This document shows positions 1 through 7,279 of a DNA stretch of 51,441 bases, one piece after another. The translations under genes and the position numbers were made by a program. The notes under the pieces were generated by a model. That model worked only from the letters and a program-made list of their open reading frames with translations, was not told the origin of the DNA and searched no databases. Position 1 is the stretch's first letter; each line of letters opens with the position of its first letter. The stretch comes from Pseudomonadota bacterium (GTDB taxonomy: Bacteria > Pseudomonadota > Alphaproteobacteria > Rhizobiales > Xanthobacteraceae): positions 1 to 51,441 of the forward strand of contig JAFAFP010000085.1 in assembly GCA_023423415.1 (NCBI GenBank). The letters run 5' to 3'.

Positions 1-126
1 TTCTTCAACAGGCTCAAGCACTTCCGACGCGTCGCTACACGTTACGACAAGACCGCACGCAACTTCCTCGCCGCCGTTCTCCTCGCTGCTACTCGCTTAT
101 GGGCTCGCTTTGAGTCCACGACCTAG
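1..126 (+). mobile_element. 3' end of an IS5-family transposase gene (cut by window edge)
   Basis: Frame 1 is open from base 1 to a TAG at 124-126 and encodes 41 residues beginning FFNRLKHFRRVATRYDK and continuing with ARNFLAAVLLAA. This is the conserved C-terminal end of IS5/IS427-type DDE transposases (the N-R-L-K-x-F-R-x-x-A-T-R-Y-D-K block followed by a hydrophobic helix). Only the tail is visible, so it cannot be decided whether the element is complete to the left. I could not identify the terminal inverted repeat downstream of the stop. The element borders the catabolic island that follows and suggests that this edge has been mobile. Confidence 0.8.
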
Positions 127-238
127 ATCGATTTCGCGCAAGTCGGTTTCAGCCTAGCCGCCGATTGCTGCGACTGCTCACGAAATAATGTCGACCTAAA
201 CTCAGGCTGCCCGCCGACGCGCCCAATCAATTCGGGGC

Positions 239-273
239 TTGACAGCTCTGAAAATAGCTACAAGATGTATCTA
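239..273 (+). promoter_or_regulatory. Promoter with MarR-type operator upstream of the TRAP operon
   Basis: A TTGACA -35 hexamer (239-244) is followed after exactly 10 bases by an 8-3-8 inverted repeat, TAGCTACA-AGA-TGTATCTA (255-273, one mismatch between arms), where the -10 region should lie. The same TTGACA-N10-palindrome layout occurs at 3968-4002 ahead of the flavin reductase gene. The only regulator gene in this block is the MarR homologue at 3242-3865, so it is the natural candidate ligand-responsive repressor; that assignment is inference. The rest of 127-381 shows no gene that I can support. Confidence 0.65.
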
Positions 274-381
274 TCTAATGAATATAAAATGACGGATATT
301 CTGTTGAACTCTCAAGGGATACCGAACCGGGCAGCATTTTCCGGAGAGCAATTATGAAGAATATGACGGAGGGGAATCCAG

Positions 382-1410
382 ATGAGCTCATTTAGACATT
401 ATGGCCGCCGCGACGTCGTGCGCGGTCTGGGTGCGAGCGCTGTGCTGGCCGGATCGTCGGGACGGCTGTTCGCTCAACCCTCCACCTATGTGATGAAGAT
501 CGGAACGCTGACGCTGAACGACGCGCAGCACGAATGGATGAAGATCTTCGCGAACATTGTCGAAACTGACAGTAAGGGGCAAATCAAGGCGGAGCTCTAT
601 CCGGCAGGGCAACTCGGGTCCGCGCCGCGCATGATCGAAGGCGTCCAATTCGGTTCGATGCAGGTCTTTGTCGGGCCGCCTGAATTCCTGAGTGGCGTGG
701 ACAGCCGCTACGAAATCCTCGGAGCGCCAGGGCTGTTCAAGGATGCCGCCCATGCAAACAGAACGATTTTGGATCCGGAATTCAATAAGGCATTCCTAGC
801 GCTCGGCGCCAACAAGGGGCTCAAAGGAATTGGCCTCTTCATCAACGATCCGACGGTGTTCAATACGCGCAGTAAAATCGAAAAGCTTTCCGACTTCAGC
901 GGAAAGAAGATTCGCGTGCTGGCATCACCCATTCAGACGGAGCAGTTGCGCAAGCTCAATGCGACGGCCGTTCCGATGTCGTTAGGCGAGGTGCTTCCGG
1001 CGTTGCAGCAGGGCACAATCGACGGCGTCATGAGCGTTTTGCCGGTGCTCACGGCCTTGCGCTTCTATGATGCCGCCAAGTTCATTCTGGAGTCCGATCA
1101 GGCGATGGTGACCGTCGTCTCGGTCGCGAGCAAGCTCTGGTATGACAAGCTGCCGAAAGAGCTGCAGGCGGTAGTCGATAATGCTGGCCAGAAGGCCAGT
1201 GCGCAAGTCTTCCCTTGGGCGACCGAGTTTGCCACCAAGCAGCGCGCGGCCTGGATCGCAAATGGCGGAACGATCACCAAGCTGTCGACGGACGAGCAGA
1301 AGCAGCTCATGAACATGCTCCGGCCAATTGGTCCCGACGTGACCGCGCGGAAGCCAGAGGAGAAGGCACTCTTTGATTTGCTGGTGAAAATCGCGAACGC
1401 GACGGGATGA
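382..1410 (+). CDS. TRAP transporter solute-binding protein (DctP family)
   Basis: A 342-residue periplasmic binding protein of a TRAP transporter, which captures an organic acid and delivers it to the DctQM membrane pair. The N-terminus carries a twin-arginine-like segment (GRRDVVRGLGASAVLAGSS) and a hydrophobic stretch ending near Ala-Gln at residues 31-32, consistent with export. The mature part has the DctP pattern: an early MKIGTLTLNDAQHEWMK strand-helix, a PAGQLGS motif near residue 75, and the region around residues 195-215 with LGEVLPALQQGTIDGV. The start is supported by GGAGGGG 7-8 bases upstream. The stop overlaps the start of the dctQ-like gene by four bases (ATGA), so the three TRAP genes are translationally coupled. 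The substrate is unknown; the neighbourhood suggests an aromatic or hydroxy acid. Confidence 0.93.
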   Translation: MSSFRHYGRRDVVRGLGASAVLAGSSGRLFAQPSTYVMKIGTLTLNDAQHEWMKIFANIVETDSKGQIKAELYPAGQLGSAPRMIEGVQFGSMQVFVGPPEFLSGVDSRYEILGAPGLFKDAAHANRTILDPEFNKAFLALGANKGLKGIGLFINDPTVFNTRSKIEKLSDFSGKKIRVLASPIQTEQLRKLNATAVPMSLGEVLPALQQGTIDGVMSVLPVLTALRFYDAAKFILESDQAMVTVVSVASKLWYDKLPKELQAVVDNAGQKASAQVFPWATEFATKQRAAWIANGGTITKLSTDEQKQLMNMLRPIGPDVTARKPEEKALFDLLVKIANATG

Positions 1411-1982
1411 CGGTGGTGGCGAGCGATCACCAGGGTGCGGCCCATCCGAAACCGGCGTCGCTCGCGCTCCGTCGGATCGGCGATCGCCTTGCACATCTCT
1501 GCGTTGTGGTGGCTGGCATTGCGCTCCTGGCGATCGTCGTCATCAACGGCGTCAATGTGATTGGCCGGTATTTCTTCGGCTCCCCGATCAGTTGGGCCGA
1601 GGAATTGATGCTGTTCCTGATGGTTCTGGTCGTTTTCGCGGGTGCCGCGACCGTCACCTGGCGGGGCGCCCATATCCGCATCGAGATATTCGTCGATTGG
1701 CTCCCGCCACTTTGGCAGCGCATGGCAGCATTCGTCGCTGGTCTCTTATCGGTCTCGGTTCTCCTGGTGGTCAGCATTGTGAGCTTTGAGATCGTGTCGA
1801 CGCTTTACGCTTTTGACCAGCGCAGTGAGGCGCTCGAGCTGCCGGTTTGGATCCCTCAAAGCGTTATCACGATCGGATCAGCGCTGATGGCGGTAACGAT
1901 GCTTCTGCGATTTGGATGCGCACTCCAAAGCCTGCCGAATTCACAGACGGAATCCGCTATCGAGCAGGCGGAGCGGTTATGA
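1407..1982 (+). CDS. TRAP transporter small permease (DctQ family)
   Basis: A 191-residue inner-membrane protein with about four hydrophobic helices (around residues 30-52, 63-85, 104-127 and 146-166). It contains the DctQ signature with the conserved NVIGRYFFGSPISWAEELM segment near residues 50-68, followed by V-x-F-x-G-A-A. It forms the membrane complex with the large permease encoded next and couples Na+ or H+ flow to substrate uptake. It overlaps both neighbours by four bases (ATGA at 1407 and at 1979), which fixes its start and shows operon organisation. Confidence 0.92.
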   Translation: MTVVASDHQGAAHPKPASLALRRIGDRLAHLCVVVAGIALLAIVVINGVNVIGRYFFGSPISWAEELMLFLMVLVVFAGAATVTWRGAHIRIEIFVDWLPPLWQRMAAFVAGLLSVSVLLVVSIVSFEIVSTLYAFDQRSEALELPVWIPQSVITIGSALMAVTMLLRFGCALQSLPNSQTESAIEQAERL

Positions 1983-3256
1983 GCGCCGTTGTGCTTGTCG
2001 CGCTGCCGATTGCGCTGTTGATCCTCGGCATGCCGATCTTTCTGGTGCTGCTGCTGGCGGCTCTGTTCGGATTCATCCAGATCGGAGACATCCCGCTTCG
2101 CACGCTTCATACGGTGATCTTTGGCAGTCTCGACAGTTTTCCGCTGCTGGCGGTGCCGCTGTTCATCTTTGCGGGCGACGTCATGGCCCGTGGTGGCATT
2201 GCGCGGCGACTGATTGAACTCATCCTGTCGATTGTCGGCGGGGTCAGGGGATCCCTTGCCGTGGCGACGATCGCATCCGCGTCGGTGTTCGGCGCCATGT
2301 CAGGTTCGAGTGTCGCCTGCGTCGCCGCGATCGGCAAGCTCACCCTGCCTTCGCTGGTGAAGAACGGCTATGGCCGAACCTTCTCGGTTAGCTTGATAAC
2401 GGCGACGGGTGTGATCGACGTGATCATCCCGCCGTCGATTCCGATGATCATCTATGCCATTGTGGCGCAGCAATCCGTCACCAAGCTGTTCCTGGCTGGC
2501 ATCGTGCCGGGACTGATCATTGCCGCCGCGCTTTCGGCTTACATGCTGATCTATGCACGCGTGAAATTCATCGCGGTGACCGATCCCGTGCGCTGGCAGA
2601 ATATCTGGGCCACTGCCAAAGACGCGGTCTGGGCAATGGTGGCGCCGGTTGTGATCCTAGGCGGAATCTATGGCGGAGCGTTCACGCCGACCGAGGCGGC
2701 CGGCATTGCCTGCATCTACGCTATCGTTATTTCGGTGTTCGTCTACAAGGAGCTGACCTGGGGCGATCTCTGGACCATCACAATCGAGTCTGCGGCGTTG
2801 ATCGCGCAGATCATGGTCATCGTCGCCGCCGCAGGCGCCTATTCCTGGCTTATTACCACCAGCGGCTTCCCTACCAAGCTTGTTGCCTTCGTAGACAGCC
2901 TGACGTTGGAAACCTGGCTGCTTCTGCTGGTCATCAATCTGATGCTCCTATGCGTTGGCAGCGTGCTGGAGCCGCCGGCAGCGATCCTCGTGCTGGCGCC
3001 GCTACTGACACCGATTGTTGAGAAAGCGGGTGTCGATCCGATCCACTTCGGCCTTGTTGTAACGGTGAATCTGGCAATCGGCATGTTCATGCCGCCCTTC
3101 GGCCTGAATCTATTCGCCTCGCACGCGCTGTTCGGCACGCCATTGCCGCAGCTATACCGGGGGGTTATTCCGTTCTTGCTGATCTATCTCGCGATCCTGA
3201 TCCTTGTGACTTATGTGCCGGCCATTACGCTCATGCCGCTGTCATGGTTTCATTGA
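1979..3256 (+). CDS. TRAP transporter large permease (DctM family)
   Basis: The translocating subunit of the TRAP transporter, 425 residues when read from the ATG at 1979, which overlaps the dctQ-like stop as ATGA. An in-frame start farther upstream at 1847 would run 44 codons inside the dctQ-like gene and is rejected. About a dozen hydrophobic helices cover the whole length. Typical DctM elements are visible: FPLLAVPLFIFAGDVMARGGI near residues 55-75, GAMSGSSVACVAAIG near 105-118, the IPPSIPMIIYAIVAQQS block near 150-165, and GMFMPPFGLNLF near the C-terminus. Its 3' end overlaps the convergent marR gene by 15 bases. Confidence 0.94.
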   Translation: MSAVVLVALPIALLILGMPIFLVLLLAALFGFIQIGDIPLRTLHTVIFGSLDSFPLLAVPLFIFAGDVMARGGIARRLIELILSIVGGVRGSLAVATIASASVFGAMSGSSVACVAAIGKLTLPSLVKNGYGRTFSVSLITATGVIDVIIPPSIPMIIYAIVAQQSVTKLFLAGIVPGLIIAAALSAYMLIYARVKFIAVTDPVRWQNIWATAKDAVWAMVAPVVILGGIYGGAFTPTEAAGIACIYAIVISVFVYKELTWGDLWTITIESAALIAQIMVIVAAAGAYSWLITTSGFPTKLVAFVDSLTLETWLLLLVINLMLLCVGSVLEPPAAILVLAPLLTPIVEKAGVDPIHFGLVVTVNLAIGMFMPPFGLNLFASHALFGTPLPQLYRGVIPFLLIYLAILILVTYVPAITLMPLSWFH

Positions 3257-3865
3257 CTTGCGTTCGACCTCGGTGCGCCGGATCTCGGCCAGTGCATATT
3301 CGGTATTTAGAGAAAATGTCTGGAAGAATTTCGAAACCAGATCAAAATCGTGACGCGAGACGTTCTGAAAGAGAAGATCGTTGACCCGCCGCAGGAAGGG
3401 CGCGAGTCCGACCAGCGCGGCTTCACCGCGTGGCGAGAGACTAACCAGGACGCTTCTGCCGTCATCCTTGTTGGGACGTTTGACCAGAAGCCCCTTACGG
3501 ATAAGGCGGCCGACTTCGGTTGTGACATGCGGCGGCGCAAGCATCACGTGATCTGCCAAGGCGCGGATCGTTACGCCGCTGGTCTTCTGCTGGTAAGCGG
3601 TTCCTATAAGGACCGCAAATTGCGAACCGGTCAGCTCCAGCGCCCGTCCAAATGCTTCACGGCATGTCAGCAGACGCCCCAGCGCCAGCACCATCAGATA
3701 GAGCGTTTCGCGGAATCCCTCGTCATGTCCGGATATCAGTAATTCTGGATGAGAGACGGTGGGGGGCAATGCAAAGCCCGCATTCTCCTTCGTCCCTCTT
3801 GCCTTTTCGGAAGGTTTGGCTTTGGGCGCCGGTGATCTTCGAGCCATTGTTTTTGTCGCGGGCAT
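3242..3865 (-). CDS. MarR-family transcriptional regulator
   Basis: A 207-residue winged-helix regulator with a basic N-terminal extension of about 45 residues. The MarR fold runs from about residue 50: a dimer helix with LYLMVLALGRLLTCREAFGRAL, an HTH around ALADHVMLAPPHVTTEVGRLIRKGLLVK, and the wing with the typical RPNKDDGRSVLVSLSPRGE signature (D-D-G-R-S). The ATG is preceded by GGAG at good spacing. The gene is convergent with the TRAP operon and divergent from the flavin reductase operon. Half-sites resembling the shared operator lie in its own promoter region (3891-3904), suggesting autoregulation. MarR proteins of aromatic catabolic clusters usually repress until a substrate or CoA thioester binds; the effector here is unknown. 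Confidence 0.93.
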   Translation of the reverse strand: MPATKTMARRSPAPKAKPSEKARGTKENAGFALPPTVSHPELLISGHDEGFRETLYLMVLALGRLLTCREAFGRALELTGSQFAVLIGTAYQQKTSGVTIRALADHVMLAPPHVTTEVGRLIRKGLLVKRPNKDDGRSVLVSLSPRGEAALVGLAPFLRRVNDLLFQNVSRHDFDLVSKFFQTFSLNTEYALAEIRRTEVERKSMKP

Positions 3866-3890
3866 GTGCGCTCCAGAATCAGCAAATCAC

Positions 3891-3904
3891 GTATCTATCT
3901 ATAC
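3891..3904 (-). promoter_or_regulatory. Putative operator half-sites in the marR promoter
   Basis: GTATCTATCTATAC is a short sequence with GTAT/ATAC ends and two overlapping TATCTA repeats. The same TGTATCTATCTA string follows the palindrome at 266-277, and TGTATCTA recurs at 4008-4015. On the minus strand it includes a TATAGA hexamer that could serve as the -10 of marR, so bound MarR would block its own promoter. The match is partial and the role is inferred. Confidence 0.4.
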
Positions 3905-3967
3905 TTGCGCACTGCACAAGAAGGCAGCCGTCACAGCATAAATAACCATCTCATTTGATATCGCCGC

Positions 3968-4015
3968 TTGACAGCGCCGTAAATAGCTACAAAATGTAGC
4001 TAACTGATGTATCTA
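3968..4015 (+). promoter_or_regulatory. Promoter with perfect MarR-type palindrome upstream of the flavin reductase/monooxygenase operon
   Basis: TTGACA (3968-3973), then 10 bases, then a perfect 8-3-8 inverted repeat TAGCTACA-AAA-TGTAGCTA (3984-4002), followed by a further half-site TGTATCTA (4008-4015) just before the start codon at 4030. Spacing and sequence match the block at 239-273. The palindrome covers the expected -10 position, the classic arrangement for steric repression. Binding by the adjacent MarR protein is an inference. Confidence 0.7.
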
Positions 4016-4029
4016 AATGAGGCGAGTGC

Positions 4030-4551
4030 ATGATGCGGCTCGATGATCGGGAGTTCAGACGGGTGCTGGGCCATTTCGCGACTGGCGTAGTGGTGGTTAC
4101 CGCGAACAATGCGGAAGACCGTGCGGGCGTCACGGTCAATTCCTTCTCGTCGCTGTCCCTTCAGCCACCATTGGTTATGTTCAGTCTGGCGCGGAATTTG
4201 CGCAGCCTTGGTCTTTTTCAGAGCGCTGAGCGAATTGGCATCAATATTCTGACCGTCGATCAGCAGGACATCTCGCATCGCTTTGCCACTGCGGGCTCCG
4301 ACAAATGGGCAGGAACTTCGGCTAGTGTCGGGACGAGCGGCGCGGTTCTGATTGACGACGCGCTCGCTCATCTTGAGTGCGAGCTTCAGTCCGTGATCGA
4401 TGGCGGCGACCACGCCATCTTCATCTGTCGTGTGCTTGATTTCAGGGCCAATGACGGCGACCCCCTTATGTACTTCAAGGGCGGCTATCTAAGTGCGGCG
4501 ACCGCCGGCAGCACACGAGCATCCGAAAATATGACGTCGAGGGTCCAATGA
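4030..4551 (+). CDS. Flavin reductase of a two-component monooxygenase (HpaC-like)
   Basis: A 173-residue protein of the flavin reductase-like (FMN-binding split barrel) family. It shows the expected order: RRVLGHFATGVVVVTAN at the N-terminus, then AGVTVNSFSSLSLQPPLVMFSLAR near residues 35-58, then GINILTVDQQDISHRFA near 75-92. In such systems the enzyme uses NAD(P)H to make reduced FAD or FMN for a partner monooxygenase. Its stop overlaps the monooxygenase start by four bases (ATGA at 4548), so the two are produced together. An ATG two codons in (4033) is an alternative start. Confidence 0.93.
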   Translation: MMRLDDREFRRVLGHFATGVVVVTANNAEDRAGVTVNSFSSLSLQPPLVMFSLARNLRSLGLFQSAERIGINILTVDQQDISHRFATAGSDKWAGTSASVGTSGAVLIDDALAHLECELQSVIDGGDHAIFICRVLDFRANDGDPLMYFKGGYLSAATAGSTRASENMTSRVQ

Positions 4552-6065
4552 ACTACGTGCAGCCCTCCAAGCAATCGGCATCTGCCGTAAGGAAAGGTGT
4601 TTCGTTGCGCACCGGAGCAGAGTTTCTGGCGTCGCTCAAATGCGATGGGCGTCGCGTTTTTGTCGACGGCGAACAAGTCAAGGATGTGACGGTCCATCCC
4701 GCCTTCCGTGAGGCATCCCGATCGATGGCAGGACTATTCGATCTCGCGTGCGATCCGTCGATGCGCGAGACCATGACTTACACGTCACCCACGACCGGAA
4801 ATCCAGTCTGGCGTGCCTATCAGATTCCACATTCCCATGCTGACTTGAGAGCCAAGCGTCTGGCGTCTGAGGCTTGGTCAGAGCTTTCTTTCGGGATGAT
4901 GGGACGAACACCCGATCATGTTTCCGGTTTCTTCTGCGGGTACGCTGCAGTGCCGGAATTGTTCGCGGTCCAAGGTCAGCAATTTGCCGACAACGTCGTT
5001 TCCTTCTACGAACACCTTCGCGAAAATCACCTTTACATCACCTACGCAATCGTCCCGCCTCAAATTGATCGCAGCAAACCAGCACACAAGCAGTCGGATC
5101 CCACGCTCTATGCCGGCGTTGTAAAGGAGCGTGACGGCGGTATCGTAGTGTCCGGCGCGCAGCAACTGGCGACGGGCGGTGTTTTTTCCGACTATCTCTA
5201 CCTGAGCTGTATCCATCCGCTTCAGCCGGGAGATGAGAATTACGCCATCGGCGTGGCGATGCCGATGAACGCCGAGGGTGTGCGGCTTTATCCCCGGCGA
5301 CCGTTCGCGTTGCAGGCGGACAGCGATATGGATTACCCGCTTTCCAGCCGTTTCGACGAAAGCGACTGTTTTGTCGTGCTCGACAACGTGTTCATCCCCT
5401 GGGAGCACGTTTTCATCTATCGCAATCTGGAGGTTTGCCGGGACCAATGGTGGAAAACGCCAGCCCACCTTTATGGAAATCTTCAGGCCCAGGCACGCTA
5501 CGTCACCAAGTTGCGTTTTATGGCGGGCCTCGCGAAGCGCATGAACGAAATGACCGGCAACGATTCCAACCCTGCCGTTCAGGTTCAGATGGGCGAATTG
5601 ACCGCACTCGTTTCTATCGTGGAAGGCATGCTGCAGTCGCAGGAAGTCATGGCCACGATCGACGAAAAGGGTGTCGTTTGGCCCTCGAAAACGGCGCTCT
5701 ATTCAGTGATGGCGCTGCAATCGGAACTCAATCCGAAGATGATCGATATCATTCGCGAGTTAACCGGTGCGGCAATGATTAGTTTGCCGTCGTCCAGCAA
5801 GGATTTCGATAGCGTCGAAACCGGCCCGGACATGGAGCGCTTCATGCGTTCCGCGTCGTCGGACGCGCGCAGCCGGGTTGCGCTGATGCGAATGGCCTGG
5901 GATTTCATCGGTACGGAATTCGGCAACCGCCATCAGCAGTACGAGAAATTTTATGGCGGCGCCTCCTTTCTTGTGAAGCAGAACATGTTCCGAAATTTTG
6001 ATTTCAAGAAAGCGACGTCGATGGTTGACGCAGCTCTCAGCCTTCCGCCGTCGGCGCGTGGCTAG
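4548..6065 (+). CDS. HpaB-family flavin-dependent aromatic monooxygenase
   Basis: A 505-residue oxygenase of the 4-hydroxyphenylacetate 3-hydroxylase/chlorophenol monooxygenase family (acyl-CoA dehydrogenase fold). The N-terminal RTGAEFLASLKCDGRRVFVDGEQV block, the GRTPDHVSGFFCGYA segment (about residues 120-135), the ITYAIVPPQIDRSKP segment (about 165-180) and DSDCFVVLDN-type V-F-I-P-W-E-H near residue 285 are family hallmarks. These enzymes use FADH2 from a separate reductase to hydroxylate phenolic rings, often ortho to an existing OH. The reductase lies directly upstream with a four-base overlap. The exact substrate cannot be read from sequence; a phenolic or hydroxymandelate-type ring fits the downstream enzymes. 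A 159-base gap follows in which I see no gene. Confidence 0.92.
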   Translation: MNYVQPSKQSASAVRKGVSLRTGAEFLASLKCDGRRVFVDGEQVKDVTVHPAFREASRSMAGLFDLACDPSMRETMTYTSPTTGNPVWRAYQIPHSHADLRAKRLASEAWSELSFGMMGRTPDHVSGFFCGYAAVPELFAVQGQQFADNVVSFYEHLRENHLYITYAIVPPQIDRSKPAHKQSDPTLYAGVVKERDGGIVVSGAQQLATGGVFSDYLYLSCIHPLQPGDENYAIGVAMPMNAEGVRLYPRRPFALQADSDMDYPLSSRFDESDCFVVLDNVFIPWEHVFIYRNLEVCRDQWWKTPAHLYGNLQAQARYVTKLRFMAGLAKRMNEMTGNDSNPAVQVQMGELTALVSIVEGMLQSQEVMATIDEKGVVWPSKTALYSVMALQSELNPKMIDIIRELTGAAMISLPSSSKDFDSVETGPDMERFMRSASSDARSRVALMRMAWDFIGTEFGNRHQQYEKFYGGASFLVKQNMFRNFDFKKATSMVDAALSLPPSARG

Positions 6066-6224
6066 TCAGTCGACAATACTGAGAGGTGACTGAGGCACAA
6101 GCTAGAAAGGTATCACTGATCAAGAACAATAGGCCTGCCGGGGCCGCATCAGCGAAGCAGAAATACGTTGTTGTCGTACCACGGGCTTAAGGGCCAGAAT
6201 TTTCCATGCAAAAGGGGAGAGCAC

Positions 6225-7193
6225 ATGAATATCATTCGTCCGATCGTCGTTGGACTGTCTGTCGTCTTGGGCAGTTCCGGGGTCGCCGTCGCGCAAAGTT
6301 ATCCCAACAAGCCGGTCACAATGGTTGTGCCCTACTCGCCGGGGGGCTCATCCGACATCATGGGGCGCGCCGTTGCGCAGAAGCTTTCTGAAATTTGGGG
6401 GCAGCCGGTTGTTGTCGAGAACAAGCCGGGCGCCACGACGACGATAGGGGCCGCTCACGTCGCGCGATCCGCCGCAGACGGATACACATTGTTGCTCGCA
6501 GCGCCACCGTTCGTCATCACGCAATATGTTTATCCAAACCTGAGCTACGATTCGCGGAAGAACTTTGAGCCTGTCTCCCTGATTGCCTACTTCCCGCTGA
6601 TCCTGACCGTCCCGGAAAGCTCTCCGGTCAAGTCGCTGAAGGACCTTGTCGAGACAACCAGAGCAAAGCCTGGCACGACATATGCGTCGCCGGGTGCCGG
6701 AACGACGCCGCATCTCATTGGCGAGTTGCTCGCGCAGAAAGAAAAGCTCGACATGGTGCATGTGCCATACAAAAGCGGCGGGCAAGGCGTTGTGGATCTC
6801 ATCGCGGGCCGATTGAATTTCTACGCCGGAACGCCGCAGGAAGTTCTCCCGCAGATCAGGTCAGGCAAGCTCAGGGCTTTGGCTGTCCTCGGACCGAAGC
6901 GGTCGGAGCAGGTGCCGGATGTGCCGACGTCCACGGAGCTCGGCTATCCGTATCTGCAGGCGATATCTTGGAGCACAATTGTAGTTCCAGCAGGAACGCC
7001 CAAGGATATTGTCAACAAGATCAGTGCCGATGTCGTTAAGGTAACCAAGATGCCGGACGTGCGCGAGCGCTTGACGGCACAGGGCGCCGTCTTCGTCGGA
7101 TCAACGCCGGAAGAGTTGGCCAAATTTTATGAAGGCGAGCATGAACGGTTTGGCCCTTTGGTGAAGTCCATCGGCCTGAAGCCCGATCAGTAA
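6225..7193 (+). CDS. Bug-family (TTT transporter) solute-binding protein 1
   Basis: A 322-residue periplasmic binding protein of the tripartite tricarboxylate transporter type. The ATG at 6225 is chosen because it is preceded by AAAGGGGAGA and opens a clean signal peptide (hydrophobic residues 6-23, cleavage after VAVA near residue 23). A start at 6168 would add 19 non-signal residues. The mature protein begins with the Bug hallmark YPNKPVTMVVPYSPGGSSD and continues with VVVENKPGA and a VPYKSGGQGVVDLIAGR segment near residue 185. No TTT permease directly follows; the TctB/TctA pair at 11317-13272 has its own Bug protein, so this one may be a second specificity component or an orphan. Confidence 0.93.
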   Translation: MNIIRPIVVGLSVVLGSSGVAVAQSYPNKPVTMVVPYSPGGSSDIMGRAVAQKLSEIWGQPVVVENKPGATTTIGAAHVARSAADGYTLLLAAPPFVITQYVYPNLSYDSRKNFEPVSLIAYFPLILTVPESSPVKSLKDLVETTRAKPGTTYASPGAGTTPHLIGELLAQKEKLDMVHVPYKSGGQGVVDLIAGRLNFYAGTPQEVLPQIRSGKLRALAVLGPKRSEQVPDVPTSTELGYPYLQAISWSTIVVPAGTPKDIVNKISADVVKVTKMPDVRERLTAQGAVFVGSTPEELAKFYEGEHERFGPLVKSIGLKPDQ

Positions 7194-7213
7194 AGTTGCG
7201 GCGGTCCCGTACA

Positions 7214-7244
7214 TCACATGCTGCAACATGTTTGCAGCATGTGA
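7214..7244 (+). repeat. 31-base inverted repeat with 13-base perfect arms
   Basis: TCACATGCTGCAA-CATGT-TTGCAGCATGTGA forms 13-base perfect arms around a 5-base centre. It lies 20 bases after the Bug gene stop and just before the candidate starts of the hydroxyacid dehydrogenase gene. As RNA it is a strong stem-loop that could protect the upstream binding-protein message or limit read-through; there is no U-tract, so a simple terminator is unlikely. As DNA its dyad symmetry also suits a dimeric regulator. The two readings cannot be separated from sequence. Confidence 0.8.
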
Positions 7245-7279
7245 CTATGCGAGCGTTACGAAAAACCGAAGTTGACGAG

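Noticed and set aside
1847..1978. Extended N-terminus for the TRAP large permease
   Set aside because: The extra 44 residues overlap the small permease gene and are not hydrophobic; the ATGA overlap at 1979 is the usual arrangement.
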